Shown one piece after another: positions 11,805 to 23,801 of a stretch of DNA of 64,000 bases. Numbering within the stretch: position 1 is the first letter of the stretch; each line of letters begins with the position of its first letter. Under the pieces are notes generated by a model that was not told the DNA's origin, did not search any database, and saw nothing but the letters and a program-made list of their open reading frames with translations. Source of the DNA: Meloidogyne chitwoodi (taxonomy: Eukaryota > Nematoda > Chromadorea > Rhabditida > Meloidogynidae); contig JACZZP010000009.1 of assembly GCA_015183035.1 (NCBI GenBank), positions 496,001-560,000 of the forward strand. Reading direction: 5' to 3'. Made by a program: the position numbers and the translations under genes.

Positions 11805-11970
11805 ATTAGAGTTCGTCCCCGTAGGGCGGGAAGGGAACTTCAACGGGAACGGGGACGAGAAATATTTTTGGGAACAACAGGGAACGGGGAAATTATCAAT
11901 TGTCGGGGATATGTCTCTTTTTGTTATTTTTTGAGTCAAAATCCCGCCGGGGACCGGGACGAAACACAAA
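11805..11970. repeat. GC-rich inverted-repeat element (GGGAACGGGGAC type)
   Basis: This is an island of GC-rich DNA in AT-rich surroundings. The left end GTTCGTCCCCGTAGGGCGGG and right end CCGCCGGGGACCGGGACGAA are inverted and degenerate, with several GGGAACGGGGA units between. It is probably a short non-autonomous element. The open frame across it is an artefact. Confidence 0.6.
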
Positions 11971-12537
11971 TTTAAAGTAAAAATAATTTGAAGAATATTT
12001 AAAATTTTTAAAGCTTTTATTTGGCTAAAAATATTGTTTAATGAGATAAATTGTTTAATATTGTAAAGGAAAGGGCGGTCCTCAAAAAAAAATTAATTGA
12101 AAAAAAGTTAAAAATCATTCCTTCAGGAAGTCGTAGGCGCGCGTTTGTCTGCCGGAAGTATATTTAACTTTATAAATTTATTTTTTTTTATTAAAAACCT
12201 CTTTTTGTGTTTGCTCTTAATTTGGCTCATTAACTAATCCTTTTTTCATTTTTATTTTGTTCAGAAAATATTTTTATATATTTTTTTATTCCCTCATGTC
12301 AGTTTTTTTTAACTCTATTATTTTTAAAAGGTCAAAATAATTTGAAAGCCCTTTTTTTATTCACATGAAATATGCATGTTTTCAATGGCATCTAATTGAG
12401 AAATTGCAGAAAAATACAAAACAAAAATAATTTTAAATAAAATGATGACATAAATATTAAAATAATACGAATTTTAATTTCTAACCTTTTTTTTAAAAAT
12501 TTTTTAAATGAAAATTAAAAATTTAATAAAATTGCCT

Positions 12538-12640
12538 TGGTTTGGGTCCATTTAATCGCAAGAAAATATTTTGCATAAAGTCGTTTTTTGATTGTACAAA
12601 ATATTTTCAATATTTTCTTGCGAATAAATGGGATGTGTAA
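12538..12640. mobile_element. Family-B palindromic element
   Basis: TCCATTTAATCGCAAGAAAATATTTT faces AATATTTTCTTGCGAATAAATGGG across a short loop. It lies in spacer DNA between the neuropeptide-like and I-BAR genes. Confidence 0.8.
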
Positions 12641-12840
12641 CCACCAGAAAAGTTCCAAAAATTACTAAATAAAATACTTTGTCATTTAAGGCAGAATTTC
12701 AGCGAATATAAAAGCGACGAAGAATTCCCGTCATTTTCAAATATTTCTTTCATCAATACAGTAATTTTGGATTAAAACCCTCATTTCAGACGCGAATATT
12801 AATTTGACCTTTTTTAAGCCGAAAGGATTGAGAAAAAGCG

Positions 12841-12972
12841 TGTCCAGACATTTCGTCAACAGAAATTGCACGACATTTCGTCCCACGACAAAAATTATGG
12901 TCTCGTATACGAAATGTAGTTTTTTTGCCGTAGTGGCGAAATGTCGTGCAATTTTATTGGACGAAATGTCGA
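12841..12972. mobile_element. Family-A palindromic element
   Basis: It begins TGTCCAGACATTTCGTC and contains the facing arms TTGCACGACATTTCGTC and CGAAATGTCGTGCAA around a GTAGTTTTTTTGCCGTAG centre. It is one of seven copies with the same internal layout. Confidence 0.85.
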
Positions 12973-13401
12973 AAAAAATTCCGCAGATGTAAATAGATGG
13001 AAAAAGCTAAAAGTTAGTTAATGATGATATAATTTAGAGGATCTTTTTGAAAGGAAGAGGATATTAAAAATAGAGGGGAAATATTAAATATAGTCTGTCT
13101 GGGAGAAATGGTTCCGGTCTATTTTACAGTCCCCAATATAATCTTTAATAGTTTATTTAGAATCCCCTAGAGCAAAAACTCTTTTTTCTCTCTCGGGTTT
13201 TTGTTTACATTTTTTATTTAATAAACCAAAAAATGAAAGAATTATATACCAAAATAACTATTAAAAATGGTAAATATTAGAATAATTATATATTTTTTTT
13301 TTTTCACATTCTTTAAAAACGTCAACCTCAGACAATCTTTAAATATTTTGCAGGAAACCAGCCTTGTCTAAAAGATTAAAAATTGAAATTATGCAGTCTA
13401 G

Positions 13402-13491
13402 TTAGACACCCCATTTATTCGCAAGAAAATATTTTACATAAAAAATCTTGGATAATATTTTCTTGCGAATAAATGGGGTGTTTACCTCAAA
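13402..13491. mobile_element. Family-B palindromic element
   Basis: The ends read TTAGACACCCCATTTATTCGC and GCGAATAAATGGGGTGTTTACC with AAGAAAATATTTT arms, about 90 bp long. It lies just downstream of the I-BAR gene. Confidence 0.85.
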
Positions 13492-13641
13492 TGTATAGGT
13501 TTCAAAAAAATTAATTCTAAAAAATAGTCGGATCTTTGAACAGATTCATAGATTTTTATAACGAAAAATTCGGTACTCTTAAATAAAATTGACATTTTGC
13601 CAATAGACATAACATTAGAATAGATAAAAAGCCTGAATAAA

Positions 13642-16390
13642 TTACAGGTCTATAAACTTTTGCAAACCAAGTACTCTATAAAATAATAAAAACCTTGAGC
13701 CATCCTCACTTCGACCAAGTACCCAACCACGTGTACCACTTTTTACCAAGAAAATGCGTTCACCAAGTCTTAGGCTTAATTGTGAAGATTTGTTATTGTC
13801 ACCTTGTGCTTCATATGGAGTTATACATTCAAGAAGTCTGTTATAATCAGATAAGGAAAAGATGGGAGGAGCTAAAAATCGGCAAAGAATAAGTTAAAAA
13901 ATATTTTTCAAAATTTCCTAGTTTAGGGTAGACACCCCATTTATTCGCAGGAAAATATTTTATTTTTAAAATCAATTTTTGATGTAAAATATTTTTTCTT
14001 GCGAATAAATGGGGTGTCTTAGAACTTGTTTATTTTAGGTAGACATCCCATTTATTCGCAGAAAATATTTTACTCCCAAAAATTGACTTTAAAAACAAAA
14101 TATTTTTTTGCGAATAAATGGGGTGTCTACCCTAAACTATAAACAAGTTTAAAGTTTTTAAATTTTACTTAATCGTGCGATTGTATTGCTGGTCATGCTT
14201 TCAGAACTTTGTGCACGTGAATGGTGGTAAGCTAAATTACTGTCGTTTCCTTTAACTGTAAGCAATGTTGCCGTTGGTTTATCCACTCGATTTTTAATTG
14301 CTATTGATGAAATAAATGGCCGAATATTATTATTTTGACTAAAAATTTCTTGGCTGTTCCGTGGATTAGGTGAAAAGGTTCTTTTGAGTCTATCATTTGA
14401 TTCAACGAAATCTTCACTTTTCGATGGTCCCTCTCTAAAAATATAATTAAAATTTACCCTTTTAATTAAGTTTTACCTGTAAAATTGTTGCAATTGTTGA
14501 GAAACTTGTTCTTTCGTTTTTCCACCATTGCTTAAATTGTTTGAGTACGTCTCAACTAAACTATGACGAAATCTTTGTTGACTTGTAGGAAGGATTGGAA
14601 TTGGGCGGAAAAGTCCTTGATGACCAATTGTCGGTGTGACTATTTGACTCCTTTCGGAAATAATTTCATTCTCTTTGAGAACCGAAAGACGTCTGTTTTC
14701 GTTTATTTGATTGGTATTCACTCCTTGATTCTGTTTATTACTTAGTTCATGAATAATTGAAATCTTAAAAAAATGAGAAGGAACTTATGTAACTTAGATA
14801 TTCACCCTATTTATGCGCAAAGGAATATTTTGGGACCTGTACATTTCGTCGAACAAAATTGCACGACATTTCGCCACAACGGCAAAAAAACTACTTTTTT
14901 GCTGTTGGGACCAAATGTCGTGCAATTTCTGTTGACGAAATGTCTGGACGAAATATTTTACAAGCAAAAATGACGAGAAATCAAATATTTTTTTTTGCGA
15001 ATAAATGGGAAGGATAACTAATTTTTTAAAAAATTCAATTTTTAACCTTTTGCTTTGGCTCTGATTGAACGCTCAAATTTACATCGTATTCTTCAGAATT
15101 GTTATTTATTAAATTATTGCCTTTATTAGAATTTTTAATTTCAAAATTGAATTCATTTTCCAATAAAGATGTTGATGATCGAGTCCAATCAAAAAATAAT
15201 TTCAAAAGTTTGAAATGTTTTTCAACGAAAAATTGATATCTTTGGCTCTAAAATTAAATTTAAAGAAATTTTTTAATTAAAAAAATTTCAGAATTTGTTA
15301 GTTTTAGGTAGACATCCCATTTATTCGCAAGAAAATATTTTATTTTTAAAGCCTTTTTGGTTGTAAAATATTTTCTTGCGAATAAATGGGGTGTCTGCCT
15401 AAATCTAAAAAAATTCTAAATTTTCTACACTAAAACCTGATGTTCTCTTGCTAAAATCATTTCCATCTCATAAAAATTTTCCAAATCTGAAGGCATTTTC
15501 TTTCCACAATTAACTGCTTTATTCATTTTCTTCTCTCTTTTGAGGAATCCATCTTTTAATGCCTTAACTCGTTCTTTTTCATTTTCGCAATTTCCTGTGA
15601 TTATATTTGTCATTTCGGTGAAATAATCCATCTGTTAAATTTAATTTTAATTTAATAAAAGTGTCCACCCCTGAATATCTAATTAGCCAATTGGTCCAAT
15701 TGACAATTCGGTCAAATCTCTTAAAACTAGTTGCCTGCAAACTTGGACCTATTGGGGGTGTTCTATTATTTCACCATTTTAGAGCCCATGCCAGTTAGTT
15801 TTCGCGCAAACTTGGCTCTAATGGGAGTTTTTTATTCTTGACCGAATTGGCAGTTTGACCAATTGGCTAATAGATATTCATGGTTTCGATATTCAGGGTT
15901 AACCCCAAATAAAAATGCTTACAAATTCTGTTTGATTAGAATAAATACTTTTCATTACATCTGTTATTTTTTCAAGTTGTTTTGTACACTCGCGGACTTC
16001 CTGTTCGGCTGTAGAACTAGAAAAGGCGAGAGCATACAGAGAAGCAGTATATTGATAATTGTTACGGTTAAAATCTCATAGAAAAAAAGATTTTTTTTAA
16101 ATAAATTATTAAATACTTTGGAATGCTCGTAGAAAATTTTGCCCGGCCTGAGCAACACTTTTGACAGCTTAAAAAAAAGAAAACTTAAATTGTTTAGGTA
16201 CACATCCCATTTATTCGCAAAAAAATGAACACCCAAAAATGACTCGAAAATAAACTAAAATTTTTTGCGAATAAATGGGGTGTTAAAGAAAAGTTCTGAA
16301 TTATAAACCTGGGTGAAAGTCAGAACTAAGCTGATTCAAAATAGAATTTACTTTCTTGGATTTATGTGAAAAAAGTTCAATTCGAGTCAT
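13642..16390 (-). CDS. I-BAR (IMD) and SH3 protein of the IRSp53/BAIAP2 type
   Basis: The minus-strand start is ATG at 16390 (MTRIELFSHKSKK). Exons near 16390-16310, 16170-16120, 16080-15960, 15631-15430, 15250-15045, 14765-14475, 14440-14166 and 13890-13642 follow. Early exons give NSILNQLSSDFHPG...LSKVLLRPGKIFYEHSK and, later, SQRYQFFVEKHFKLLKLFFD. These match the helical IMD of IRSp53 proteins (RFCFLVEKQCAV region). The last exon gives ECITPYEAQGDN...LSLRLGERIFLVKSGTRGWV, a typical SH3 domain with the ALYDY-like start degenerate. IRSp53 proteins bend membranes outward and link Rac/Cdc42 to actin. The middle region (about 190 residues) is Ser/Asn-rich and disordered. Introns hold four family-B elements and one nested family-A element. 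The 3' end is uncertain: reading through the SH3 exon stops at 13642, but further small exons could exist. Confidence 0.65.
13921..14142. mobile_element. Two adjacent family-B palindromic elements
   Basis: Copies at 13921-14022 and 14032-14142 stand head to tail about 10 bp apart in one intron of the I-BAR gene. Each has CCCATTTATTCGCAG and GCGAATAAATGGGGTGTCT ends. Confidence 0.85.
14797..15020. mobile_element. Family-B element with a family-A element inserted in its centre
   Basis: Outer ends CACCCTATTTATGCGCAAAGG and TTTTGCGAATAAATGGGAAGG are family B. Between them, 14832-14949 is a complete family-A element (GGGACCTGTACATTTCGTCG to GACGAAATGTCTGGAC). Family A therefore inserted after family B. 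The host site is an I-BAR gene intron. Confidence 0.85.
15298..15407. mobile_element. Family-B palindromic element
   Basis: TTTAGGTAGACATCCCATTTATTCGC faces GCGAATAAATGGGGTGTCTGCC. It is intronic in the I-BAR gene. Confidence 0.85.
15665..15900. repeat. Foldback element (CCAATTGG...TTCGGTC type)
   Basis: Left: CCCCTGAATATCTAATTAGCCAATTGG. Right: CCAATTGGCTAATAGATATTCATGG...CAGGGTTAACCCC. A related element lies at 46868-47030 with the same GACCGAATTGGCA(A/G)TTTGACCAATTGG arm. It sits in an I-BAR gene intron. Confidence 0.65.
16193..16290. mobile_element. Family-B palindromic element
   Basis: CACATCCCATTTATTCGC faces GCGAATAAATGGGGTGTTA. It is intronic in the I-BAR gene, between the first two coding exons. 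Confidence 0.8.
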
Positions 16391-17374
16391 TTCTTTGCTA
16401 ATTAATTATAAAATAAGTTAAAGAAAATTAGAAAAAAGGACGATCGTTTTTTAAGGAAATGTTCACTCTATTTTAACCAATTTTTAGATAGTTGATAGAT
16501 CTAAAAACGATAAAAGCAATAAAAAGGGAACATAGCTAATATTATCATTTTACTGTTGAGAAATTTTTAGTGAAAACACAAATATTTTGAAAAGAAAAAG
16601 TGTTGGAATTTTTTAGTCATTGTTAACTCTATTTTACTCTTATCTATGTTTAAATAAAGTGTCCAGACATTTCGTCAACAAAAATTGCACGACATTTCGT
16701 CCCAATAGCAAAAAATCGTGAGCTCGGTCGACGAAATGTAGTTTTTTGCCGTAGTGGCGAAATGTCGTGCAATTTTGTTTGACGAAATGTACAAGTCTCC
16801 ATAAAAAGTGTTCTTTTTTCTCTTTTATTTTCTAATGGAGATTATAAAAATAATATAATTTTTGAATAAATAATCTTTTTTTAGTCATAAAGTAACATTA
16901 AATTAAAAAAAAAATTAAATTGAAATATGACTTCCATGCTTCCTGTGAACTTCTACAATTTTAAAATATTTTTATCAACAAAATTAAAAATAAAAATTAA
17001 AAAAAAATATTTTTGTGTGGTGTATCAGACAAGAAATTTCGAAAATTTAAACTGTCTAAATCTTTACCTGAAGGAAAAACTGTACCTAAAAAGCTGTCCG
17101 ATACACCACATTATTTAAAAAATAATAATTGCAAATAATTCAATTTAAAAGTTAAATTTTTTTAAATGTAAATAAAGTATATTTATGTAAATAATCTAAA
17201 AAAGAAAAAGGATGTATTGGAGCATTCGATGATAATAAAACAAAAATATTAATTTATTAAATAATAAAGGGGAATGTTAATTAAAAGATAGACCTAGGAA
17301 AAACAAAAAAAAATACTTTTAAAATGGCACATAATAAAATAAAAAGCTCTCTTTATCCAAACCTGTTTTCTACC
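16391..17374. other. Spacer between the I-BAR gene and the nucleoside transporter
   Basis: No gene was supported. It contains a family-A element (16659-16798) and AT-rich filler; the 63-codon frame at 16927 has neither splice context nor a recognisable product. Confidence 0.5.
16659..16798. mobile_element. Family-A palindromic element
   Basis: GTGTCCAGACATTTCGTC at the left and GACGAAATGTACAAGTCTC at the right, with TTGCACGACATTTCG and CGAAATGTCGTGCAA inner arms. The copy is complete. Confidence 0.85.
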
Positions 17375-19650
17375 TTAAAAAGGATAAAGCAATCCAAAAA
17401 GACAAACAATGTATGGTTCAATAAATGTAAATGCTATACCAGAAGCAATGCCAAAGACAAGAAAGAACCCTGACATCATCCCAACAATTTGAGATTTTGA
17501 TTGATCAACTTGTCTATTAATTTTTAAAAATTAAAAATATTTAATAAATCGGCAGATTGCTAATTTAGTGTAAAAGAGACGTCGGGAAAAAGAATAGAAA
17601 GGTCGAGGACAGAGATGGAATCGAACCACCCTTCTTTGTTATTGCAAGTCCGACGCGCTAACCACTACACCAACCCATCCATAATAAAGAAAAGATAAAT
17701 AAATAAATATAAATAAACACTTAAAGAATCAAGTGGAAGGATAGAGATACTGCCTAAAATATTATTTTTAATTAAAATTTTATACCGTGGTGCATACATC
17801 ATAGATAAAGAACTCCAATAGCCATGAGTTAAAGACATTAAAGTAATTAAAACAACAAAAGACCATTCACTTTTGATAAACACCAAATTTCTGGGTTCGC
17901 TGCCAACTTGGTAATTGCATGCCCAAAAGAGGGGAATAAAGATTAGACGAGCAACAACAGGAATTGTTAATGATTTAGTAGAAGGCTAAAGAAGAAATAT
18001 AAAAAATTGAAATTTAAAACAAAACAAACCCATTGAATATAATTGGCAATCCAATTACCAATTGTAGCAAATAAATTAAAATTTAAGAAAACAGTTAATT
18101 GTCGAAAGAGCATTTCTTTTTAAAAATGAGACTCTAATATAAAAAAAAATAAAAAAAACCTGAAATTTCCAAATCGCCATAAATAAAAATATCAAACGCA
18201 CGACCAGTAGGATACAATTCAATTTTAAGCAGAACTGACGGAAAAATAGCTAATGTTGTAAAGAAAACTATCCAAATATTAAAAAGTCCGTGCCAAGACT
18301 TAAAAATTCCACAATTTTTAAAAATTTAAAAACAAACCTCTTTAAAAATAGCCAAATAAGTTGAAAACGAAGGATGAGGACTGGAAGGCTTATTGTCATC
18401 ATTGTTTTCACAAAAATCTTCTCCTTCATGTAAAACATCTGTGCAGGCATTCGTCCTTGATTTTACAGCTTTGCTGACGTGAAACTTGTAGAATTTCTAA
18501 AAATTTTTAATTTGATAAATTTAAAAAGAGTAAAATTTAAACGTTTTTAGTAAGACAACGAAAGGAAAATGCACATCCTATGACGGTCAATAAAGCAAGT
18601 CCAAAATAAATTGAAGCACGTAAATGAATACTCATTCTTGCTTAAAATATAAATTAAATTTAAAAAATATAAATTAAAATTAAAAAAATAATAATTTAAA
18701 AAAAACTAACAAAGAAGAATAAGAATGTAAAGTAAAGCCATCATAATTCCACAAATATTGTTTCCGAGAACAACTGCATTCGTAAATTGACCAGGAAAAT
18801 CAGCGACTAGCCCCCAAATGCTGTTTTGGTAAATTCCGTTTGCACTGTTGAGAATCACAATGGATACAATTGTAAGGAGGAAAAAGTAAAATGGCCCTAA
18901 AAATTAATAAATTAAATTTAAAAAATTAAACAAAAAGAAACATTTATAAGAGTCGACAAAAACGAATGCAATAGTCAGAATACATATTGACGCAATAATA
19001 ATCAAAGACAAATAAATGCGTCTATGAAGGCCTCCTTTAATAACTACAAATAAGTTTAGTAAACTAAGGGTTAAATTTGGAATTTGAGCAGCGGCTGTGA
19101 GATAATTAAAGAAATTTCGTCGATATTCTGTGTTTTGATCTGTTCCATTTAATTTGTAGCTTACAAAATACTTGAAAAAATGGAATAATTTAAATAAAGT
19201 TGTGGGTTTTTAATATGCTTTTTATTAGGAAATTCAAATATAAATTATTTAAAAAATCCCAAAGAAAATTCTTCTTTATCCCCAAAAAAGTACATTATCA
19301 AACCTGCAAATTTATAAATTCTTACATCATATCCGATGGTTAAAAATGTGTTCCATGGTAGAAGAACGCCAACACCGTGAAACAAGAAAATTAGGTAAAC
19401 CAAGTTAAAACGATCTGATTGAACTCTTCCATTTTGTTGTTCGTTCAGCTGATTTGAGCCAGAATGTAAAACACTTTTGTCTGTGACATTTTGATCAGCT
19501 AATATTTAGTTTAAAAGCAAATTAATGCCTAAAAAATAAAAACAAACATGTGTTATTATTTTGTCTCCGAAGTAATGGACACAAAGCCGATGGAGATTCA
19601 TTTTCGTTCGATGAATTAGTATTTTGTTCACGGTGCTCATCAGTCTTCAT
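17375..19650 (-). CDS. Equilibrative nucleoside transporter (SLC29/ENT family)
   Basis: About nine exons. The first (from ATG 19650, or in frame from 19716) encodes a charged N-terminal tail. The next gives VYLIFLFHGVGVLLPWNTFL, the ENT-family first membrane helix with its signature LPWN(x)F(x)T. Then come FFNYLTAAAQIPNLTLSLLN, ILNSANGIYQNSIWGLVADF and GQFTNAVVLGNNICGIMM, which follow the ENT helix 3-5 pattern; a central hydrophilic loop with an acidic patch; SWHGLFNIWIVFFTTLAIFP; and a C-terminal block ending FTFIEPYIVCLFGLLYPF. Eleven membrane helices are usual in the family and the length fits. It would move nucleosides down their gradient across the plasma membrane. One intron contains a tRNA-like sequence (17607-17680). 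Confidence 0.85.
17607..17680 (-). pseudogene. tRNA-Ala(UGC)-like sequence in a transporter intron
   Basis: On the minus strand GGATGGG pairs fully with TCTGTCC (with wobble), the D-arm GTGT...GCGC pairs, and GGTGGTTCGATTCCATC is a good T-arm. The anticodon loop CTTGCAA reads UGC. The 3' side of the anticodon stem (TAACA) does not pair with TCGGA, so it is probably not functional. Length is 74 nt. Confidence 0.6.
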
Positions 19651-20457
19651 ATTCGAGCTATAAATCCTTTTAAATAAAAAAATTAAAAATTTTTTTTGAA
19701 CAGAAAAAAGAAACAAAAAGTAAATTAGCTTTATTTAATTTCAGAATTTTTTAAATTAATTCTTTCAGAAAATGTGTTCCACTTATTCGCAAAGTCCTAC
19801 GTTAAAACTAAAGGGACCTGTACATTTCGTCGAACAAAATTGCACGACATTTCGCCTCTACGGCAAAAAAACTACATTTCGTTTACCCGAGCCCACGATT
19901 TTTTGCTGTTGGGACGAAATGTCGTGCAATTTCTGTCGACGAAATGTCTGGACACGAAATTAAAAATGCTTAATATTAACTAACGCGCAAGTGGTTGAAT
20001 AAATAAAATAAAAAATAAAAAGATATTACAGGATTATTTAAGTATCTTAATTTAAAATACTTAAGTCAATAAATTCTCTTAATGAAATAAACAAATAAAA
20101 ATGTGAATAAACACAAATATCCAATAAAAAAATTTTTTTAATACACCTATTTTGTTTATTTAATGAGAAAAGTCTCCTAGAAAATAAAAATGTGGGACTA
20201 ATATTATATTTAGATATTATCTGCTGCACATTTTTCACTGCTAAAAGAAATTATGTCAAGGACAAGTGATGGAGTTTTGCATAAATTTTTGAATTAATAA
20301 ATGTTTAAATATTTTGCATTTTTATCAGTGTTCTTTACACACATATAATATAATGTATTTTATAATGACAATAATATAAAATTAATTTTTTTATTTTTTA
20401 AATAATCTTTTTTTACTATAATTTGCTCTATTTTTGTTTAATTAAAAAAATTGATTT
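19651..20457. other. Spacer with a family-A element
   Basis: Family A lies at 19813-19954, preceded by a half family-B end (CCACTTATTCGCAAAG at 19780-19797). No coding exon was supported between the transporter start and the kinase stop. Confidence 0.5.
19813..19954. mobile_element. Family-A palindromic element
   Basis: GGGACCTGTACATTTCGTCG to GACGAAATGTCTGGACAC, with the centre CGTTTACCCGAGCCCACG. The copy is full length. Confidence 0.85.
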
Positions 20458-23400
20458 TTAATAAATTTTGTCCATAAATTTGTCCAATAAATGTTTATTC
20501 ATATAATAATAGCCTAATCTATCACGACCATATTCCTAAATTAAAAAATTAAAATAAAAAAGTTTAAAAAAATACCGAAAAACCGAATCCAACAGGAGAG
20601 ACTTCCATTTGTAATAATCCCCAAACTCCCCAAAGCAAATGCGAAACTGGTACGAATGGCATTGTTTCCTAGAAAATATATTGATATTAAATTGGGGAAT
20701 TTACAAATTTTAAATTATGGGACTTTGCTCGGACACACCCCATTTATTCGCAAGAAAATAATTTGACTCATCAACCTAGTATTAAATTTAAAAAATACCG
20801 CTATCATATTTCTCGTTCTTTCCTTCAATTGCTCCTCTGAATCTCTAGGATGTGCTTCTTGTTCATAGCTATACATAAACTCTAACATTTGTTCTTCAGT
20901 AGGGAAACGTTCAGGGAGGATTTCATAGAAAGGTGCATGGTCCACATCATAATTGATTGAATATTCGACAAAATGATTGGCAAAATCAAAACCTCTGAGT
21001 TTAAGAAATTGCCAAGTATTCAAAATTAAAAAATAAACCTGTAATTATAACTCGCATATTCAAAATCAATGAGTACTAAACGCAGAGCCATAGGATTGAA
21101 AGCACTTAGAGAATTATTTTGTTGTTGTTTCCCGTCTTCATGTGTTTCAGTAGATTGCATTCTAATGTTTCCTGAACTTCCTTTTGGTAAAAGAATATTT
21201 CCTTCCTGAAGATCATTATGGCAAAATGTCACAAAACTTTGGCTTTTCACAATTAAGGACCTGAAACTTGATACTTTTACACAATAATGACTTTTATTGA
21301 AACAAATTAAAAAATAATTTATTTTAAAATCAAAATGTTCAATTTTCAAAATGACAAATCTCAAAATGGTCAATTTTCGAAATGGTCAAAGTTAAGTTTA
21401 ATGAAATCTAAAAGTTGCAACGGCCCTGAATGATTTTTTGACATTTTAATTAAAAAAAATTTAACCTTAAATTCTCAATTTCATGCAACAAGTCATCACA
21501 ATCGATTTTCTCCGGCGCCCATTGTAAATATTTTTCAGGCATGGTAAAGCGAGAAGAGCCGCTAGGTGTCAACCTCAATTGATGCAACCACCTATCCAAT
21601 GCATCACAAATATAATCTGGCTAAAAAATTAATAAGAGTAAATTTTAATTTTTTTAAATTAAACCTCTTTACAAATTGGAACATCAAGTTGGTGAACTCT
21701 AGCAAGTCTTGTTGCAATTTTATTTGCCATATTTGGATAAGCTATTTCAGTGCATGTAAGTGGTCTCGACTATAAAAATTAAATTTAAAAAAAAATAAAA
21801 TAAATTACCGGAATGTATTCTTCAAGCCGACCTCCACTAAATATTCCATAAAGTTTTGGACCCAGATGGCGCTCAGAAAAAAGTGTGAAAATTACTGATT
21901 CCGCAACCAAATGACTTTCAGTTTCAGGATTAAAATAAACTCGAAGTAAAACTTTGTCTGGTTCGTTTTTGATGGGAGGGTGATTTTCTGTTAGACGACA
22001 CAAAAAAAGCATGTTACTCATCCCACCCCTTAAAGAAAAATAAAAAAGTTTTTTAAATTCAGTTAAAAATAAGAATAATTAAATTCACAAACTTGACTCT
22101 ATTTATTTTCATATCTTCGTAAGAAACAGTTTTCCAAGCACCGCCTAAAAATCTGGCGCAAACCACATGAGTTTTCTCCTTGAATTCAATGTGTGTATTC
22201 TTAAAAATTAAAATTTTAGAAGTTAAAAAGATCTTTTTTTTAAACTTTTATTTCTTATTTTTCTTATTTTTATAAAATTACCGGATCGGCTTGTGGGTCC
22301 ATTGTACTTAAAAGTTCCTTCATTCCTCTAAAATCGATTAAAAGAATAAAAATATTCAAAATAATAACCTTAAATGTTTGTCCGGTTCGATTTCCATTGG
22401 AGTGAATGATCGCCGATTTTTCTAAATTATTACAAAAATAAAAATCTAGAAAGGAAAAATATTTAAAAAGAGTAAAATAGTTAGCAAGGGACCTGTACAT
22501 TTCGTCGAACAAAATTGCACGACATTTCGCCACTCGACAATAAAACTACATTTCGTTTACCCGAGCCCACGATTTTTTGCTGTTGGGACGAAATGTCGTG
22601 CAATTTGTGTCGACGAAATGTCTGAACAGAGGAAAATATTTAAAATAAAATATTAAAAGTGATAAGAGAGTAAAGAATTTATTAAAATAAAATGTTAAAT
22701 ATTACTAATAATATTTTCTGAAAAAAGTGAAAATTTATTGAAGAAATTAATTAAAGGTATTTCATTTTTTTAATTAAAAAATTTTTCTTAAAAAAAAATT
22801 AATTAAATAAATTAAAAAGAAGAAGAAGAGAGATTAGAGTAACAAAGTATAAAAGAAAGAGAATTATTTAAGAGCACTACTTAATCCATTTTTATTTTTT
22901 TTTAAAGCTGTTTGATTTTTTTTTCTCTTTTAATGAAAAAACACGCCAACAACTGTGTTTGTTTATTTTATTAAAAAAAAGATTCACTTTTTTTTAATTT
23001 TATTTAATTTTTAAAATTAATTTTTTTAGAGAATTAAAAATTAAAAAAAAGACGATTATATGACATATTTATGTTTTGTGAAGTCAGCCACTTTTTCTTT
23101 AAATAATGACAAGGTTTTCTTACACAAATTGCTTGAAAATAATTTTATTTTAAATAAAATCAAAAAGGAAGAAAAGATATCTAAAATATTCAGAATAATC
23201 CTTGTAAGGGACCTGTACATTTTGTCGAACAAAATTGCACGACATTTCGCCTCTACGGCAAAAAAAACTACATTTCGTTTACCCGAGCTAACGATTTTCT
23301 GCCGTTGGGACGAAATGTCGTGCATTTTCTGTCGACGAAATGTCTTGATACGTTCTTGGAATTTAATAATTAATTTTAGCTATACACCCCACCTATTCGC

Positions 23401-23801
23401 AAGAAAATATTTTATATAAAGGAACGTTCTTGTGTAATTCTAAAAAATAATTATTGTTCTGAATATATCCAGTAATTGTTCCGAATTTAGAAAGCTAAAA
23501 AAATTAGGAAAAAAACGAAATTAATCGATAAGAGGAAAATTTGTTTTTTAATGAATAAAATGGTAATAAAAATAAAAACGTAAATATAATTTACGTAGAA
23601 AGCGTAAAAAAGGAATTAGCCAAATGAGGCAAAATAAAATAAATATGGAAATATATTTATTTGAAGTTTTTAAAACAAGGGGAATTTTTATTCTATTAAA
23701 TTAAAAATTAATTTAAAAAAAATTAATTTATTTTTAATTTTGCTTTTATTTACCTGACCAGGTGAAGAAGAAACAAAATCGTTACATGAATCTAAATCCA
23801 T
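20458..23801 (-). CDS. Choline/ethanolamine kinase
   Basis: About ten exons from MDLDSCNDFVSSSPGQ (ATG 23801) to ...MNKHLLDKFMDKIY (stop 20458). Ordered family landmarks: CARFLGGAWKTV, then GGMSNMLFLCRL (nucleotide-binding loop), KVLLRVYF, LFSERHLGPKLYGIFSGGRLEEYIP, the catalytic Brenner box FVTFCHNDLQEGNILL, and the choline-kinase motif LIDFEYASYNYRGFDFANHFVEY. These are the residues used to bind ATP-Mg and phosphorylate choline or ethanolamine in the first step of the CDP-choline pathway. HND and DFE are intact, so it should be active. Substrate preference cannot be read from sequence. Introns contain family-A elements at 22488 and 23208 and half family-B elements at 20727 and 23375. The N-terminal exon is short and separated by an intron of about 1.3 kb. 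Confidence 0.9.
20727..20765. mobile_element. Half family-B element
   Basis: CACACCCCATTTATTCGCAAGAAAATA without the opposite end, in a kinase intron. It is a truncated copy. Confidence 0.7.
22488..22628. mobile_element. Family-A palindromic element
   Basis: GGGACCTGTACATTTCGTCG to GACGAAATGTCTGAACA, in an intron of the choline/ethanolamine kinase. The centre is nearly identical to the copies at 19813 and 23208. Confidence 0.85.
23208..23350. mobile_element. Family-A palindromic element
   Basis: GGGACCTGTACATTTTGTCG to GACGAAATGTCTTGATACG, in the first kinase intron. A half family-B end (CACCCCACCTATTCGCAAG) follows at 23380-23405. Confidence 0.85.
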